Assembly: GCF_020329485.1 (NCBI RefSeq)
Contig: NZ_JAGKJI010000007.1
Location: 124,001 to 188,000 of the forward strand
Reading direction: 5' to 3'
From: Bradyrhizobium cenepequi
GTDB taxonomy: Bacteria; Pseudomonadota; Alphaproteobacteria; Rhizobiales; Xanthobacteraceae
DNA length: 64,000 nucleotides
Of the stretch, positions 1 to 8,800 are shown piece after piece (within the stretch, counting starts at the first letter, position 1; each line of letters starts with the position of its first letter). The notes below the pieces were generated by a model, which was given only the letters and a program-made list of their open reading frames with translations, was not told the DNA's origin and did no database searches. The translations under genes and the position numbers were made by a program.

Positions 1-105
1 CGCCGCGATCACAAAGCCCGCAAACGCGCGCACCACGCTTCGCAGGCTTGGCACGGGCGCGCGCGGCCGTTCGCCGACAACAGCCCCCCGGACGCGCTGG
101 CTCAC
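1..105 (-). CDS. 5' end of an unidentified protein (runs off the window edge)
   Basis: Only the first 35 codons lie in the window. On the minus strand a GTG codon at 105-103 is preceded by a strong Shine-Dalgarno GGAGGAG with 7 nt spacing, and the frame stays open to the edge. The peptide is basic and Pro/Arg-rich, and a hydrophobic stretch begins near residue 24 (VVRAFAGFVIAA), which suggests a signal or membrane anchor. No family can be recognised from so little sequence. The gene is divergent from cysK. Confidence rests on the ribosome-binding site and the open frame, not on homology. Confidence 0.5.
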   Translation of the reverse strand, partial: MSQRVRGAVVGERPRAPVPSLRSVVRAFAGFVIAA

Positions 106-587
106 CTCAGTTCTCCTCCGCGTGCCGAATCACGTCGCGACGAGTTCGCAACGCGTTGGGAGATGGTCTGTAGAACCTTCACGGAGTGATGCTTCCAGTG
201 GAACCGACCCGCCATACTACCCCGGGCGCATGGCAAGCGGACAGTCCCGCCGACCCAACGACAGACGGCGGCCAAGCTCAACCAGGGAACCGCCAAAAGG
301 TCAAGTTGTCCTTATTTTTCGGGCCTTACTTTGATTTCGTCGGCACTGGGAGCCGTCAGAATCTTACGAAGATTTCATGGGGATTTCGCCGCCCCTGTTG
401 CCCCGAATCCCCATTACACCCGCACCGAAGGCAACCCATTTCACGAGCCGGGAGTCGCGAGGCGGATTGCCGCGGACCGGGAGTTGATTCGGGCCGGCAC
501 GCGCCGCGCTGCAAGGGCCTTTCCCTTTTGCCGGCCCCGCACTAGGGTCAGGCGGGAGCGAAATAACCGGCAAAGATTACCCCCGAC
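106..587. other. divergent intergenic region upstream of cysK
   Basis: About 480 bp between the minus-strand gene starting at 105 and cysK starting at 588. Open frames cross it but have neither a ribosome-binding site nor recognisable protein content. A locally AT-rich patch near 300-375 is the likeliest promoter area. No riboswitch, repeat or RNA gene was recognised. Confidence 0.4.
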
Positions 588-1622
588 ATGACCATCAACA
601 ATGACGTCGTCGAAGCCATCGGCAATACGCCGCTGATCAAATTGAAGCGCGCCTCCGAGCTGACCGGATGCACCATCCTGGGCAAGGCCGAGTTCATGAA
701 TCCCGGCCAGTCGGTCAAGGACCGCGCCGGCAAATGGATGATCCTGGAGGCCGAGAAACGTGGCGCGCTCAAGCCGGGTGGCCTCGTGGTGGAATCCACC
801 GCCGGCAATACCGGTATCGGGCTCGCGGTGGTCGCCAGCGCCCGCGGCTACCGGACCCTGATCGTGATTCCGGAAACCCAGAGCCAGGAAAAGAAGGACA
901 CGCTGCGGCTGTGCGGCGCCGAACTGGTCGAGGTGCCGATGCTGCCCTATGCCAATCCGAACAACTATCAGCATGTCGGCAAACGGCTGGCCGACCAACT
1001 CCGCAAGACTGAACCGAATGGCGTGTTGTTCGCCGACCAGTGGAACAATCTCGATAACGCCAAGGCGCACTATGACTCGACCGGTCCGGAGATCTGGCAG
1101 CAGACCGGCGGCAAGGTCGACGGCTTCATCTGCTCGGTCGGCACCGGCGGCACGCTCGCCGGCACCAGCCGCTACTTGAAGGAAAAGAACAATGGCATTG
1201 TCGTCGCCTGCGCCGATCCACACGGCGCGGCGATGTACGAACTGTTCAAGCATGGCGAGGCCAAGTCGACGCCGGGCGGATCGATCACCGAAGGCATCGG
1301 GCTCGGACGTGTCACCTCCATCATCGAGACCGCGAAGGTCGACGACGCCTTCCTCATTCCGGACGAGGAAGCGGTCACTGTGATTTACGAACTCCTGGAG
1401 CACGAGGGTCTCTGCCTCGGCGGCTCGACCGGCATCAACATCGCCGGCGCGATCCGATTGGCAAAGCAGCTCGGGCCCGGCAAGACGATCGTGACGATCC
1501 TCGCCGATTCCGGTAATCGCTATCAGTCCAAGCTATTCAATCCGGATTTCATGCGCTCGAAGAACCTGCCGGTGCCGGCGTGGCTCGAGAAGCGCACCGA
1601 GATCGACCTGCCGTTTGTGTGA
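588..1622 (+). CDS. cysK: cysteine synthase A (O-acetylserine sulfhydrylase)
   Basis: A PLP enzyme that makes L-cysteine from O-acetylserine and sulfide in the cytoplasm, the last step of sulfur assimilation. The 344 residues span one fold-type II domain. The PLP lysine is K44 in GQSVKDRAG, the substrate-binding loop is ESTAGNTGIG, the phosphate-binding glycine loop is SVGTGGTLAG and the C-terminal motif is LADSGNRYQSK. The length is slightly above that of the short enteric CysK, as is common for the rhizobial form. Cystathionine beta-synthase-like enzymes share the fold, but there is no CBS or heme domain here. The start is ATG 588; the upstream Shine-Dalgarno is weak. The gene stands alone and is followed by a palindromic repeat, with aapP convergent beyond it. 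Confidence 0.93.
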   Translation: MTINNDVVEAIGNTPLIKLKRASELTGCTILGKAEFMNPGQSVKDRAGKWMILEAEKRGALKPGGLVVESTAGNTGIGLAVVASARGYRTLIVIPETQSQEKKDTLRLCGAELVEVPMLPYANPNNYQHVGKRLADQLRKTEPNGVLFADQWNNLDNAKAHYDSTGPEIWQQTGGKVDGFICSVGTGGTLAGTSRYLKEKNNGIVVACADPHGAAMYELFKHGEAKSTPGGSITEGIGLGRVTSIIETAKVDDAFLIPDEEAVTVIYELLEHEGLCLGGSTGINIAGAIRLAKQLGPGKTIVTILADSGNRYQSKLFNPDFMRSKNLPVPAWLEKRTEIDLPFV

Positions 1623-1642
1623 GATGCCGCAACACTCACCGA

Positions 1643-1740
1643 CCTCATCCTGAGGAGCGGCCTTCAGGCCGCGTCTCGAAGGATGGGCCACGGGCTCTAT
1701 GGTTCGAGACGCGCGCTATCGCGCGCTCCTCACCATGAGG
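1643..1740. repeat. interspersed palindromic repeat between cysK and aapP
   Basis: Two 40-bp arms, 1643-1682 and 1701-1740, are imperfect inverted copies. The left arm starts CCTCATCCTGAGGAGC and ends GCGTCTCGAAGG; the right arm read on the minus strand starts CCTCATGGTGAGGAGC and ends GCGTCTCGAACC. Each arm has its own inner hairpin, and 18 bp separates them. It sits between the converging cysK and aapP genes and would fold into a long stem in either transcript, so it could also act as a bidirectional terminator. It resembles the dispersed palindromic elements common in bradyrhizobial intergenic DNA; copy number cannot be judged here. Confidence 0.75.
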
Positions 1741-1762
1741 GAGACCGCAACGACGGAAACAC

Positions 1763-2503
1763 TCATCTCAAAATCTGACTGAGGAACAGCTTCGTCCGCG
1801 CGTGCTGCGGATGAGCGAAGAATTCCTTCGGCGTGTTCGACTCGATGATCTGACCGGCGTCCATGAAGATGACGCGGTCGGCGACCTCGCGGGCAAATCC
1901 CATTTCATGGGTGACGACCAGCATGGTCATGCCCTCCTTGGCGAGGTCGACCATGGTGTCCAGGACTTCCTTCACCATTTCCGGATCGAGCGCCGAGGTC
2001 GGCTCGTCGAACAGCATGACCTTGGGATTCATGGTAAGCGCACGCGCGATCGCGACGCGCTGCTGCTGGCCGCCGGACATCTGGCCCGGATATTTGCTCG
2101 CCTGATGCGGGATCTTCACGCGCTCCAGAAATTTCATCGCGGCGGCTTCGGCGTCCTTCTTCGGGACGTTGCGCACCCAGATCGGCGCCAGCGTGCAATT
2201 GTCGAGCACGGTCAGATGCGGAAACAGGTTGAAGCTCTGGAACACCATGCCAACCTCGCGCCTGACCTCGTCGACGCGCCGCAAGTTCGGACCAAGCTCG
2301 ATGCCATCGACAATGATCTCGCCTTCCTGAAATTCCTCGAGCGCGTTGATGCAGCGAATCAGCGTCGACTTGCCGGAGCCCGAAGGCCCACAGATCACGA
2401 TGCGCTCGCCCCTGCCGACTTCGAGATTGATGTCGCGCAGCACGTGGAACTCGCCGTACCACTTGTTGAGGCCCTTGATGCTGACGATCGGATTCGAACT
2501 CAT
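1763..2503 (-). CDS. aapP: general L-amino acid ABC transporter, ATP-binding protein
   Basis: The ATPase of a polar amino acid importer, docked on the cytoplasmic face of the permeases. The 246 residues contain Walker [11 protein letters not shown]-loop [10 protein letters not shown], signature MSGGQQQRV, Walker [13 protein letters not shown] and the H-loop histidine in VVTHEMGFA. The start is ATG 2503 ([17 protein letters not shown]). The frame stays open upstream, but that part lies inside aapM and has no ABC sequence. It is the last gene of a four-gene minus-strand set in the order J-Q-M-P, 11 bp after aapM. That order and the HisP/GlnQ-type sequence support the Aap/Bra-class assignment. 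Confidence 0.93.
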   Translation of the reverse strand: MSSNPIVSIKGLNKWYGEFHVLRDINLEVGRGERIVICGPSGSGKSTLIRCINALEEFQEGEIIVDGIELGPNLRRVDEVRREVGMVFQSFNLFPHLTVLDNCTLAPIWVRNVPKKDAEAAAMKFLERVKIPHQASKYPGQMSGGQQQRVAIARALTMNPKVMLFDEPTSALDPEMVKEVLDTMVDLAKEGMTMLVVTHEMGFAREVADRVIFMDAGQIIESNTPKEFFAHPQHARTKLFLSQILR

Positions 2504-2514
2504 GGCGGATGCAC

Positions 2515-4038
2515 TCAGTTGCGCCGGTGCGCGTTCAACCTGTTCTCGACGAACAGAGAATAGCGCGACATGCCGAAACAGAACACGAAATAGATCAGCC
2601 CGGTGAAGGCAAAGCCGGTGAAAGCCGTGGTCGGTGTCGCCCAGGTGGGATCGCTGAAGGAAGCGCGCAACTGACCTAACAGGTCGAACAGCGCGACAAT
2701 CGACACCAGCGAGGTGTCCTTGAACAGCGCGATGAAGCTGTTGACGAGGCCTGGAATGACGTGGCGCAGCGCCTGCGGCAAGATGATCAATGCCGTCGTT
2801 TTCCACCAGGACAGGCCGAGCGCGCTCGCCGCCTCCCCTTGCCCGCGCGGGATCGCCTGCAACCCGCCCCTGATGACCTCGGCCTGATAGGCGCCGGCAA
2901 ACAGCGCAATGCCGATCAGTGCGCGCACCAGACCATCGATGGTGAAGCCGGTTGGCACGAACAGCGGCAGCATGTAGGTCGCAAAGAACAGCACCGTAAT
3001 CAGCGGCACGCCACGCCAGAACTCGATGAAGGCGATCGAGAAGAAGCGGATCAAGGGGATGGTCGAGCGCCGCCCGAGCGCCAGCGCAATGCCGACCGGC
3101 ATCGAAGCGACAATGCCCGTCACTGAAACGACCAGCGTCACCAGCAAGCCGCCCCAGAGCCTGGTGTCGACCACGGGAACGCCGCCGCGGTCGAGCTTCA
3201 TGACGGCTATCACCAGGCCGATGCCGGCGAAGGTCGCAAGACTAACCAATAGCGGCCGCCAGCCGGTGCGCAAGCTGCCGCCGAGCAAGAACAGCAGCAG
3301 CGAGATGGCGACGGTGGTGATCCCCAGATCGACCCAGACCGGCTGACCAGTGATCTGGATCCGGTCCCGCAGCCATTGCAGCGGCAACAGCACCCAGGAG
3401 ATCACCGTGCTGATCAGGACGATCAGCTTTCCGAGCACCCAGAGCACCGGCCCGATCACTGCGGTGGCTTCGCCGGCCGCGGCGAGCTTGCGCCCGCCGT
3501 CGCCGATGCTGTCGTTGAAGCCTGACAATAGCGACGTGAGCCAGCTCACGGCAAAACCATCGAGCCCGCCACCGCGCAGCAGGAAGAACGCCACCACCGG
3601 AAAGGCCAGGAAGAACAGGCCGGCATTGATGCCCTTGGCGGGAAGCCGGGGAATCAACAGCGGTAACAGGAGCACGGCCGCAAGGAAGAAGGTCAGATTG
3701 ACCCGCCAGCGCTCCGGCTCCGGATAGAACCCATAAATGAACTGGCTGAACTTGGCCTGGATGAACGGCCAGCACGCGCCGACCGGATGCCCTGCATTCT
3801 CGGCCAGGCAAGCGGCACGGTCCTTGCCGGTCCAGACCGCGTCCACCAGCAGGAATTTGACCGTGGGGACGAGCACGAACCACAGCAGGAGCACGCTGAC
3901 GATCGTGATCAGGATGTTGGTCGGCGAGTTGAACAGCCGCGTGCGCAGAAAGCCCAGCAAGCCCGTGGTCTTCATCGGCGCCGGCCGCTGCGGCACCAGT
4001 TCCTCGCGGACGAAATTGGAAACGGCGATATCGCTCAT
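2515..4038 (-). CDS. aapM: general L-amino acid ABC transporter permease, AapM type
   Basis: An inner-membrane permease subunit of the importer. The protein has 507 residues. The C-terminal half is a typical HisM/GlnP-like domain with the EAA-like loop around [20 protein letters not shown]. The N-terminal half has a membrane segment near residues 37-57, a periplasmic stretch with several Cys/Trp residues and further hydrophobic segments. Rhizobial AapM is, to my recollection, near 380-390 residues, so this form carries roughly 120 extra residues rich in hydrophobic segments before the permease domain. The start ATG overlaps the aapQ stop (TGATG at 4040-4036), which indicates translational coupling. 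Confidence 0.88.
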   Translation of the reverse strand: MSDIAVSNFVREELVPQRPAPMKTTGLLGFLRTRLFNSPTNILITIVSVLLLWFVLVPTVKFLLVDAVWTGKDRAACLAENAGHPVGACWPFIQAKFSQFIYGFYPEPERWRVNLTFFLAAVLLLPLLIPRLPAKGINAGLFFLAFPVVAFFLLRGGGLDGFAVSWLTSLLSGFNDSIGDGGRKLAAAGEATAVIGPVLWVLGKLIVLISTVISWVLLPLQWLRDRIQITGQPVWVDLGITTVAISLLLFLLGGSLRTGWRPLLVSLATFAGIGLVIAVMKLDRGGVPVVDTRLWGGLLVTLVVSVTGIVASMPVGIALALGRRSTIPLIRFFSIAFIEFWRGVPLITVLFFATYMLPLFVPTGFTIDGLVRALIGIALFAGAYQAEVIRGGLQAIPRGQGEAASALGLSWWKTTALIILPQALRHVIPGLVNSFIALFKDTSLVSIVALFDLLGQLRASFSDPTWATPTTAFTGFAFTGLIYFVFCFGMSRYSLFVENRLNAHRRN

Positions 4039-5240
4039 CAGCCCATGCTCCGACTGATCCGCCAGCCATAGAAGCTCATGATCGCGCTCGTCACCAGCGA
4101 GATCAGGAGATAGACGCCCATGGTGATGCCGATGATCTCGATCGCCTGGCCTGTCTGGCTCAACGTCGTTCCGGCGAACACCGACACCAGGTCGGGATAG
4201 CCGATCGCGACCGCGAGCGAAGAGTTCTTGGTGAGATTGAGATACTGGTTGGTGAGCGGCGGCAGGATCACGCGCAGCGCCTGCGGGATCACGATCAACC
4301 GCAACACCTCACCGCGGTGCAGCCCGAGCGAGGAGCCGGCCTCCATCTGTCCCTTGTGCACGGACAGGATGCCGGCGCGCACGATCTCGGCGATGAAGGC
4401 GGCGGTATAGGTCGCCAGCGCCAGCGTCAGCGCCACGAACTCTGGAATGAGGCGCGAGCCGCCGGCGAAATTGAAACCCCTCAGCACCGGCATCTCGAAG
4501 GTCACCGGCGCGCCGAAGATCAGCGCCGTCACCAGCGGCAATCCGATCAGGAGGCCCAGCACGTATGGCCAGATCGTGAGCATATTGCCATGCTGGTGGA
4601 GCTGTCGCCGCGCGTAGCGCCAGAGTGCCAGCGCCGCCACGATCGCGATCAAGACCGCGACGACAAACGGTTCGAAGCCGGGATTGCCGATCGGGCTTGG
4701 GATCACCAGGCCACGATTGTTTAGGAAGAACATGCCGAACACGGAGATGCTCTGCCGCGGACTGGGCAATGCCGCGAGCACCGCCAGATACCAGAACAGG
4801 ATCTGGAACAAGAGCGGCAGGTTGCGTACCAATTCGACATAGCCGCCGGAAATCCGCGACAACAGCCAGTTCGGCGACAGCCGCCCGAGCGCCACGATGA
4901 AGCCGATCACCGTGGCGAAGAAGATGCCGATCACCGAGACCAGCAGCGTATTGATCAGTCCGACCAGGAAGACACGGGTATAGGTGTCCGAGCCTGTATA
5001 CGGGATCAGGCTCTGGCTGACGTCAAAGCCGGCAGTGTTCTGCAGGAAGCCAAAGCCCGCGGTGATCCGCTGCGCCTGCAGGTTGGCGCGTGCATTGGCC
5101 ACGATCTCATAGGCAATCCAGGCGAGCACGGCCACGAACAGGAGCTGGACAACGAAGCCCCCCCACCCTGCGCGGCCGCCGAGCGCCCGTTGCAGCCTGA
5201 GCACAAACTGCGACGGTGGTTTCCGGGACTCGATGGCCAT
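4038..5240 (-). CDS. aapQ: general L-amino acid ABC transporter permease, AapQ type
   Basis: The second integral membrane subunit of the importer. The 400 residues include a first membrane segment near 26-46 (FVVQLLFVAVLAWIAYEIV), a large loop and a C-terminal binding-protein-dependent permease domain. The EAA-like motif is in GQMEAGSSLGLHRGEVLRL. AapQ and AapM belong to the same family and are thought to form the heterodimeric pore. The gene overlaps aapM by one base and lies 18 bp after the aapJ stop, so all four genes are probably one transcript read from near 6300 toward 1763. Confidence 0.9.
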   Translation of the reverse strand: MAIESRKPPSQFVLRLQRALGGRAGWGGFVVQLLFVAVLAWIAYEIVANARANLQAQRITAGFGFLQNTAGFDVSQSLIPYTGSDTYTRVFLVGLINTLLVSVIGIFFATVIGFIVALGRLSPNWLLSRISGGYVELVRNLPLLFQILFWYLAVLAALPSPRQSISVFGMFFLNNRGLVIPSPIGNPGFEPFVVAVLIAIVAALALWRYARRQLHQHGNMLTIWPYVLGLLIGLPLVTALIFGAPVTFEMPVLRGFNFAGGSRLIPEFVALTLALATYTAAFIAEIVRAGILSVHKGQMEAGSSLGLHRGEVLRLIVIPQALRVILPPLTNQYLNLTKNSSLAVAIGYPDLVSVFAGTTLSQTGQAIEIIGITMGVYLLISLVTSAIMSFYGWRISRSMG

Positions 5241-5258
5241 CGCCGTGTGCCAGTTGGA

Positions 5259-6275
5259 TCAGCGGATCGGCGGCGCGTACTGGATACCGCCCTTATTCCA
5301 GAGGTTGTTGAGACCGCGGGCGATGCCGAGCTTCGAGCCTGCGCCGACGTTGCGGTCGAACGCCTCGCCGTAGTTGCCGACCGCCTTCACGATCCGTGCG
5401 AACCAGTCCTTGGTCAGGCCGAGCTGCTCGCCGAGATTGCCGTCCGTGCCGAAGGCGCGCTTCAGCTCCGGCTTGTCGGATTTCGCCATCTCGTCGACAT
5501 TCTTCTGGGTAACGCCGAGTTCCTCGGCATCGACCATCGCAAACAGCGTCCATTTCACAATGTCGAACCATTGGTCGTCGCCATGACGAACCATCGGTCC
5601 GAGCGGCTCCTTCGAGATCACCTCAGGCAGCACGACGTGGTCGGCGGGATTGGCGAGCTTCAGTCGCTCGGCATAAAGCTGCGAAACGTCGGAGGTGAAG
5701 ACGTCGCAGCGGCCGGATTCATAGGCCTTCACCGTCTCGTCAGCAGAGGCGAACGCGATCACCTCATACTTCATGTTGTTGCCCTTGAAGTAGTCGGCGA
5801 GGTTCTGCTCCGTCGTAGTCCCGGTCTGCACGCAAACCGAGGCGCTATTCAACTCCAGCGCCGAATTGACCTTCAGCGACTTCTTCACCAGGAAGCCCTG
5901 CCCGTCATAATAGGTCACGCCGGTGAAATTGGCGCCGAGCGAGGTATCGCGCGACAGCGTCCAAGTGGTGTTGCGCGACAGCACGTCGATCTCGCCGGAC
6001 TGCAGGGCGGTGAAGCGGTCTTTCGCCGAGAGCGGCACGAACTTGACCTTGGTGCCGTCGCCGAAGATCGCCGCCGAGATCGCGCGGCAGACGTCCACGT
6101 CAAGCCCGGTCCAGTTCCCTTTGTCATCCGGGGACGAAAAACCCGGCAGGCCCTGGCTTACCCCGCAGGACAGCATGCCCCGCTCCTTGACCGTCTTGAG
6201 GGTTTGCGCTGAAGCGGCCTGCGCCGAAAGGCCGGCGGCAAGGGCAAGGGTGAGAACCAGCGATACGCGTTTCAT
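5259..6275 (-). CDS. aapJ: general L-amino acid-binding periplasmic protein
   Basis: The solute receptor that delivers amino acids to AapQM. The 338 residues begin with a clear signal peptide, MKRVSLVLTLALAAGLSAQAASA, probably cleaved after ASA near residue 23. The mature protein is a type II periplasmic binding domain with the family signature GLDVDVCRAISAAIFGD. The start is ATG 6275, with a GAAAGG Shine-Dalgarno upstream. The frame continues to a TTG at 6290, which would add five residues before the signal peptide and is less likely. As the first gene of aapJQMP it should be the most abundant product. Confidence 0.92.
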   Translation of the reverse strand: MKRVSLVLTLALAAGLSAQAASAQTLKTVKERGMLSCGVSQGLPGFSSPDDKGNWTGLDVDVCRAISAAIFGDGTKVKFVPLSAKDRFTALQSGEIDVLSRNTTWTLSRDTSLGANFTGVTYYDGQGFLVKKSLKVNSALELNSASVCVQTGTTTEQNLADYFKGNNMKYEVIAFASADETVKAYESGRCDVFTSDVSQLYAERLKLANPADHVVLPEVISKEPLGPMVRHGDDQWFDIVKWTLFAMVDAEELGVTQKNVDEMAKSDKPELKRAFGTDGNLGEQLGLTKDWFARIVKAVGNYGEAFDRNVGAGSKLGIARGLNNLWNKGGIQYAPPIR

Positions 6276-6589
6276 GGCAGGGCCTTTCAAGGGGTCGTCC
6301 GGGAAGGTTTGCTTGCGGTCGCCTCAAACGTTAACGAACCGACCGATGATCCCCAGCGAATCGCCGATCTGGCCTGCATGTCGCGTGCCAATCAGCCAAG
6401 CATTGGATCGAAGGTCGCGGCAGGCCCCTCAACGTGCGGCGACTAGAAGTTGGGCGCATCACATAGTGACTGGCGAGCCGGGTCAAGGGGTTGACGGGGC
6501 TCTTCCCCGTCCTGTTATTAAAAACCCTAACCCGGGCCGCTTCTTCCGACGCGTCACGGCTGTGGCAAGAAGTCTTTGACGGCGAGCGC
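6276..6589. promoter_or_regulatory. divergent promoter region aapJ / metC with a leader hairpin
   Basis: About 310 bp between the two divergent starts. On the plus strand a TTGACG at 6491-6496 is followed by an AT-rich TTATTA near 6515, a plausible sigma-70-like pair. A perfect hairpin, GACGGGG and CCCCGTC with a 5-nt loop, lies at 6493-6511 inside this presumed promoter. I looked for a SAM-II or SAH riboswitch before the beta-lyase gene and did not find the conserved cores. The aapJ side shows no recognisable operator. Confidence 0.35.
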
Positions 6590-7783
6590 ATGAGCTTTTC
6601 CAACGACGGATCGGACTACCCACAACAGCCCGAAACCCGCCTGGTGACGGCGGGGCGGGATACGGAGGCGCAGAAGGGCTTCGTCAATCCGCCGGTCGTC
6701 CACGGTTCCACCGTGCTCTACCCTACGGCGGACGACCTCCATGCCCATCGCGGCGAATACCAGTATGGCCGCCACGGCACGCCGACAACGCAAGCGCTTC
6801 AGGACGTGCTGATGGCGCTGGAGGGGCCGCAATGCGCCGGCGTCGGGCTGGCGCCGTCGGGCCTTGCGGCAATCAGCACGGCGTTATTGTCGGTGCTTAG
6901 GGCGGGCGACCATCTCCTGGTCTGCGACAACGTCTACCGCCCCTCGCGCAATTTCTGCAACGGCATGCTGGCGCGCTATGGGGTGGAGACCACCTATTTC
7001 GATCCGCTGATCGGCGCCGGCATCGAAGCGCTGTTCAAACAGAACACCCGCGCGGTGCTGGTCGAAGCGCCAGGCTCGCAATCCTTCGAGATGCCTGACA
7101 TTCCCGCGATCGCTGCCGTCGCGCATGCGCGCGGCGCGCTGGTGATCGACGACAATACCTGGGCGACCCCGCTCTATCACCGCTCGCTCGAGCAAGGCGT
7201 CGACATCAGCATCCAGGCCGCCACGAAATATATCGGGGGCCACTCCGACATCATGTTCGGCACCATTTCGGCGAATGCCAAGGCGTGGCCGACGCTCGCC
7301 GAGGGCATCCGCCTGCTTGGCGTCTGCGCCGGGCCCGATGACGTCTATCTGGCGCTGCGCGGCCTCCGCACGCTGTCCGTCCGGCTAGCGCAGCATTTCC
7401 GTGCCGGACTGGAGATGGCGCGCTGGCTGCAGGCGCGTCCCGAAGTGGCGCGGGTGCTGCACCCCGCGATCGAAGGCGATCCCGGCCACGCGATCTGGAA
7501 GCGCGATTTCACCGGCGCCTCCGGTCTGTTCAGCATCGTGCTGAAGCCTGCCCCGCAGAAGGCGGTCGATGCCCTGCTCGACACCGTCAAGCTGTTCGGC
7601 ATGGGCTATTCCTGGGGCGGCTTCGAAAGCCTGGTCATCCCCTTCGATTGCAGCGACTACCGCACCGCCACCAAATGGGCACCGGGCGGTCCGACCCTGC
7701 GGCTCCATATCGGACTCGAGAGCATCGACGACCTCAGGGCCGATCTCGATCGCGGCTTTGCGGCGCTGAAAGCCGCCATGTGA
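6590..7783 (+). CDS. metC: cystathionine beta-lyase (Cys/Met metabolism PLP enzyme)
   Basis: Cleaves cystathionine to homocysteine, pyruvate and ammonia in methionine synthesis. The 397 residues cover the whole Cys/Met-metabolism PLP domain. Motifs are YGRHGTPT near the N-terminus, LAPSGLAAI at the phosphate site, VIDDNTWATP containing the PLP-binding aspartate, and AATKYIGGHSD containing the Schiff-base lysine. The GYSWGGFESL segment near the C-terminus is typical of beta-lyases and argues against gamma-synthase. The start is ATG 6590 (MSFSNDGSDYPQQPETRL); the frame extends upstream to 6491 without family sequence. The gene stands alone, divergent from aapJ. Confidence 0.9.
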   Translation: MSFSNDGSDYPQQPETRLVTAGRDTEAQKGFVNPPVVHGSTVLYPTADDLHAHRGEYQYGRHGTPTTQALQDVLMALEGPQCAGVGLAPSGLAAISTALLSVLRAGDHLLVCDNVYRPSRNFCNGMLARYGVETTYFDPLIGAGIEALFKQNTRAVLVEAPGSQSFEMPDIPAIAAVAHARGALVIDDNTWATPLYHRSLEQGVDISIQAATKYIGGHSDIMFGTISANAKAWPTLAEGIRLLGVCAGPDDVYLALRGLRTLSVRLAQHFRAGLEMARWLQARPEVARVLHPAIEGDPGHAIWKRDFTGASGLFSIVLKPAPQKAVDALLDTVKLFGMGYSWGGFESLVIPFDCSDYRTATKWAPGGPTLRLHIGLESIDDLRADLDRGFAALKAAM

Positions 7784-7792
7784 ATGCACAGC

Positions 7793-7808
7793 CCCGCAAT
7801 TTTGCGGG
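7793..7808 (+). terminator. hairpin after metC
   Basis: CCCGCAA and TTGCGGG form a perfect 7-bp stem with a 2-nt loop, 10 nt after the metC stop, followed by CTTCTT rather than a clean U-run. It is a weak intrinsic terminator candidate. Confidence 0.4.
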
Positions 7809-7934
7809 CTTCTTCGCGCATGCAATAACCGCGCGTTCACCATGACGAAGAACTCCAAGTCCTCGTCAGCCAAATCATCCTGCGCATCAAGTTCCCCTAC
7901 ACTTTTGCTGCCTTAGTCATGCTCCCGGGTTGGG

Positions 7935-7960
7935 CTGCCACTGCCGTGCGGCGGTGGCAG
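7935..7960 (+). promoter_or_regulatory. strong hairpin in the cpaB leader
   Basis: CTGCCAC at 7935-7941 pairs with GTGGCAG at 7954-7960, and GCCG pairs with CGGC inside, giving a nearly continuous 12-bp stem. It ends 28 nt before the cpaB start codon, which itself lacks a good Shine-Dalgarno. It could act on mRNA stability or translation, or be the distal terminator for metC. Confidence 0.35.
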
Positions 7961-7988
7961 TCTGGGGTAAGCGTAAGCAGTCAAGCGT

Positions 7989-8786
7989 ATGAACATCGCA
8001 CGTATCGTCGTCCTGACCATCGCGCTTGGTGCTGGCGGCGTCGCGGCCTATCTGGTCCGCCAGCCCGAGGCCAAGCCCGGTCCGGCCGAGCCGGTCGCGC
8101 AGCAACTGCCGACCGTCGAAGTTCTGGTCGCGCAATCCGACATCGGCCTCGGCCAATCGGTCAAGCAGGAAAACCTGCAATGGCAGGTCTGGCCAGCCGC
8201 GACCGCAAGCAACAATTTCATCCGCCGTTATGACAGGCCCGATGCCATCAAGGACTTGATCGGCTCGATCGCGCGCATGCCACTGATTGCCGGCGAGCCA
8301 GTCCGGGAGCAGAAGCTCGTCAAGACGGACGGATCGGGCTTCATGGCGGCAATCCTGCCCTCAGGTAGCCGCGCGGTCTCGACGGAAATCTCGGCAGAGA
8401 CCGCTGCGGGCGGCTTCATCCTGCCGAACGACCGCGTCGACGTCATCCTCAGCAGGCGTGAGAAGAATCCGGACCAGAACGGCGCCGACGTCGTCCGTGC
8501 GGAGATCATCCTCAGCAATATCCGCGTGCTCGCCATCGACCAGGCGCCGAAGGAAAAGGACGGTGCCAATTCCCTGCTCGGCAAGACTGTCACGCTTGAA
8601 CTGAAGCCCAACCAGACCGAGACGCTGGCGCGGTCGCGGCAGTCCGGCGTGCTGTCGCTCGCGCTACGCAGCATCACCGACGTCAATGTCGCTGACGTCG
8701 CCTCCCAAGACCAGCCCCCGAAGCGGGGCCAGAGCATCAACGTGGTTCGCTACGGCGTCCCGAGCTCGACAACGACACAGAAGTGA
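7989..8786 (+). CDS. cpaB: Flp pilus assembly protein CpaB/RcpC
   Basis: A component of the Tad/Flp tight-adherence pilus machine, thought to act in the periplasm next to the secretin. The 265 residues start with an uncleaved-type anchor, MNIARIVVLTIALGAGGVAAYLV. A SAF-like domain follows from about residue 45 (VEVLVAQSDIGLGQSVKQENLQWQVWP), then the CpaB core (GSRAVSTEISAETAAGGFILPNDRVDVILS). The start is ATG 7989. It is the first gene of cpaBCDE; cpaC begins 14 bp after its stop. The prepilin, the prepilin peptidase and any tadE genes are not beside it. Confidence 0.9.
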   Translation: MNIARIVVLTIALGAGGVAAYLVRQPEAKPGPAEPVAQQLPTVEVLVAQSDIGLGQSVKQENLQWQVWPAATASNNFIRRYDRPDAIKDLIGSIARMPLIAGEPVREQKLVKTDGSGFMAAILPSGSRAVSTEISAETAAGGFILPNDRVDVILSRREKNPDQNGADVVRAEIILSNIRVLAIDQAPKEKDGANSLLGKTVTLELKPNQTETLARSRQSGVLSLALRSITDVNVADVASQDQPPKRGQSINVVRYGVPSSTTTQK

Positions 8787-8800
8787 GAAGGACGCCTGAC

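Noticed and set aside
441..1403. Long minus-strand open frame (320 codons) antisense to cysK
   Set aside because: It reads the opposite strand of a clear cysteine synthase gene, has the His/Arg/Gly/Ala-rich composition of an antisense frame in GC-rich DNA, and has no ribosome-binding site.
5190..6212. Long plus-strand open frame antisense to aapJ
   Set aside because: It is a shadow of the binding-protein gene with no family motif; similar antisense frames cover most GC-rich genes here (for example 8750-10342, 13628-15148, 37184-38698).
6480..6589. Possible SAM-II or SAH riboswitch before the beta-lyase gene
   Set aside because: The position and an alphaproteobacterial host made it plausible, but I could not find the conserved core sequences or pseudoknot partners; only a simple hairpin is present.
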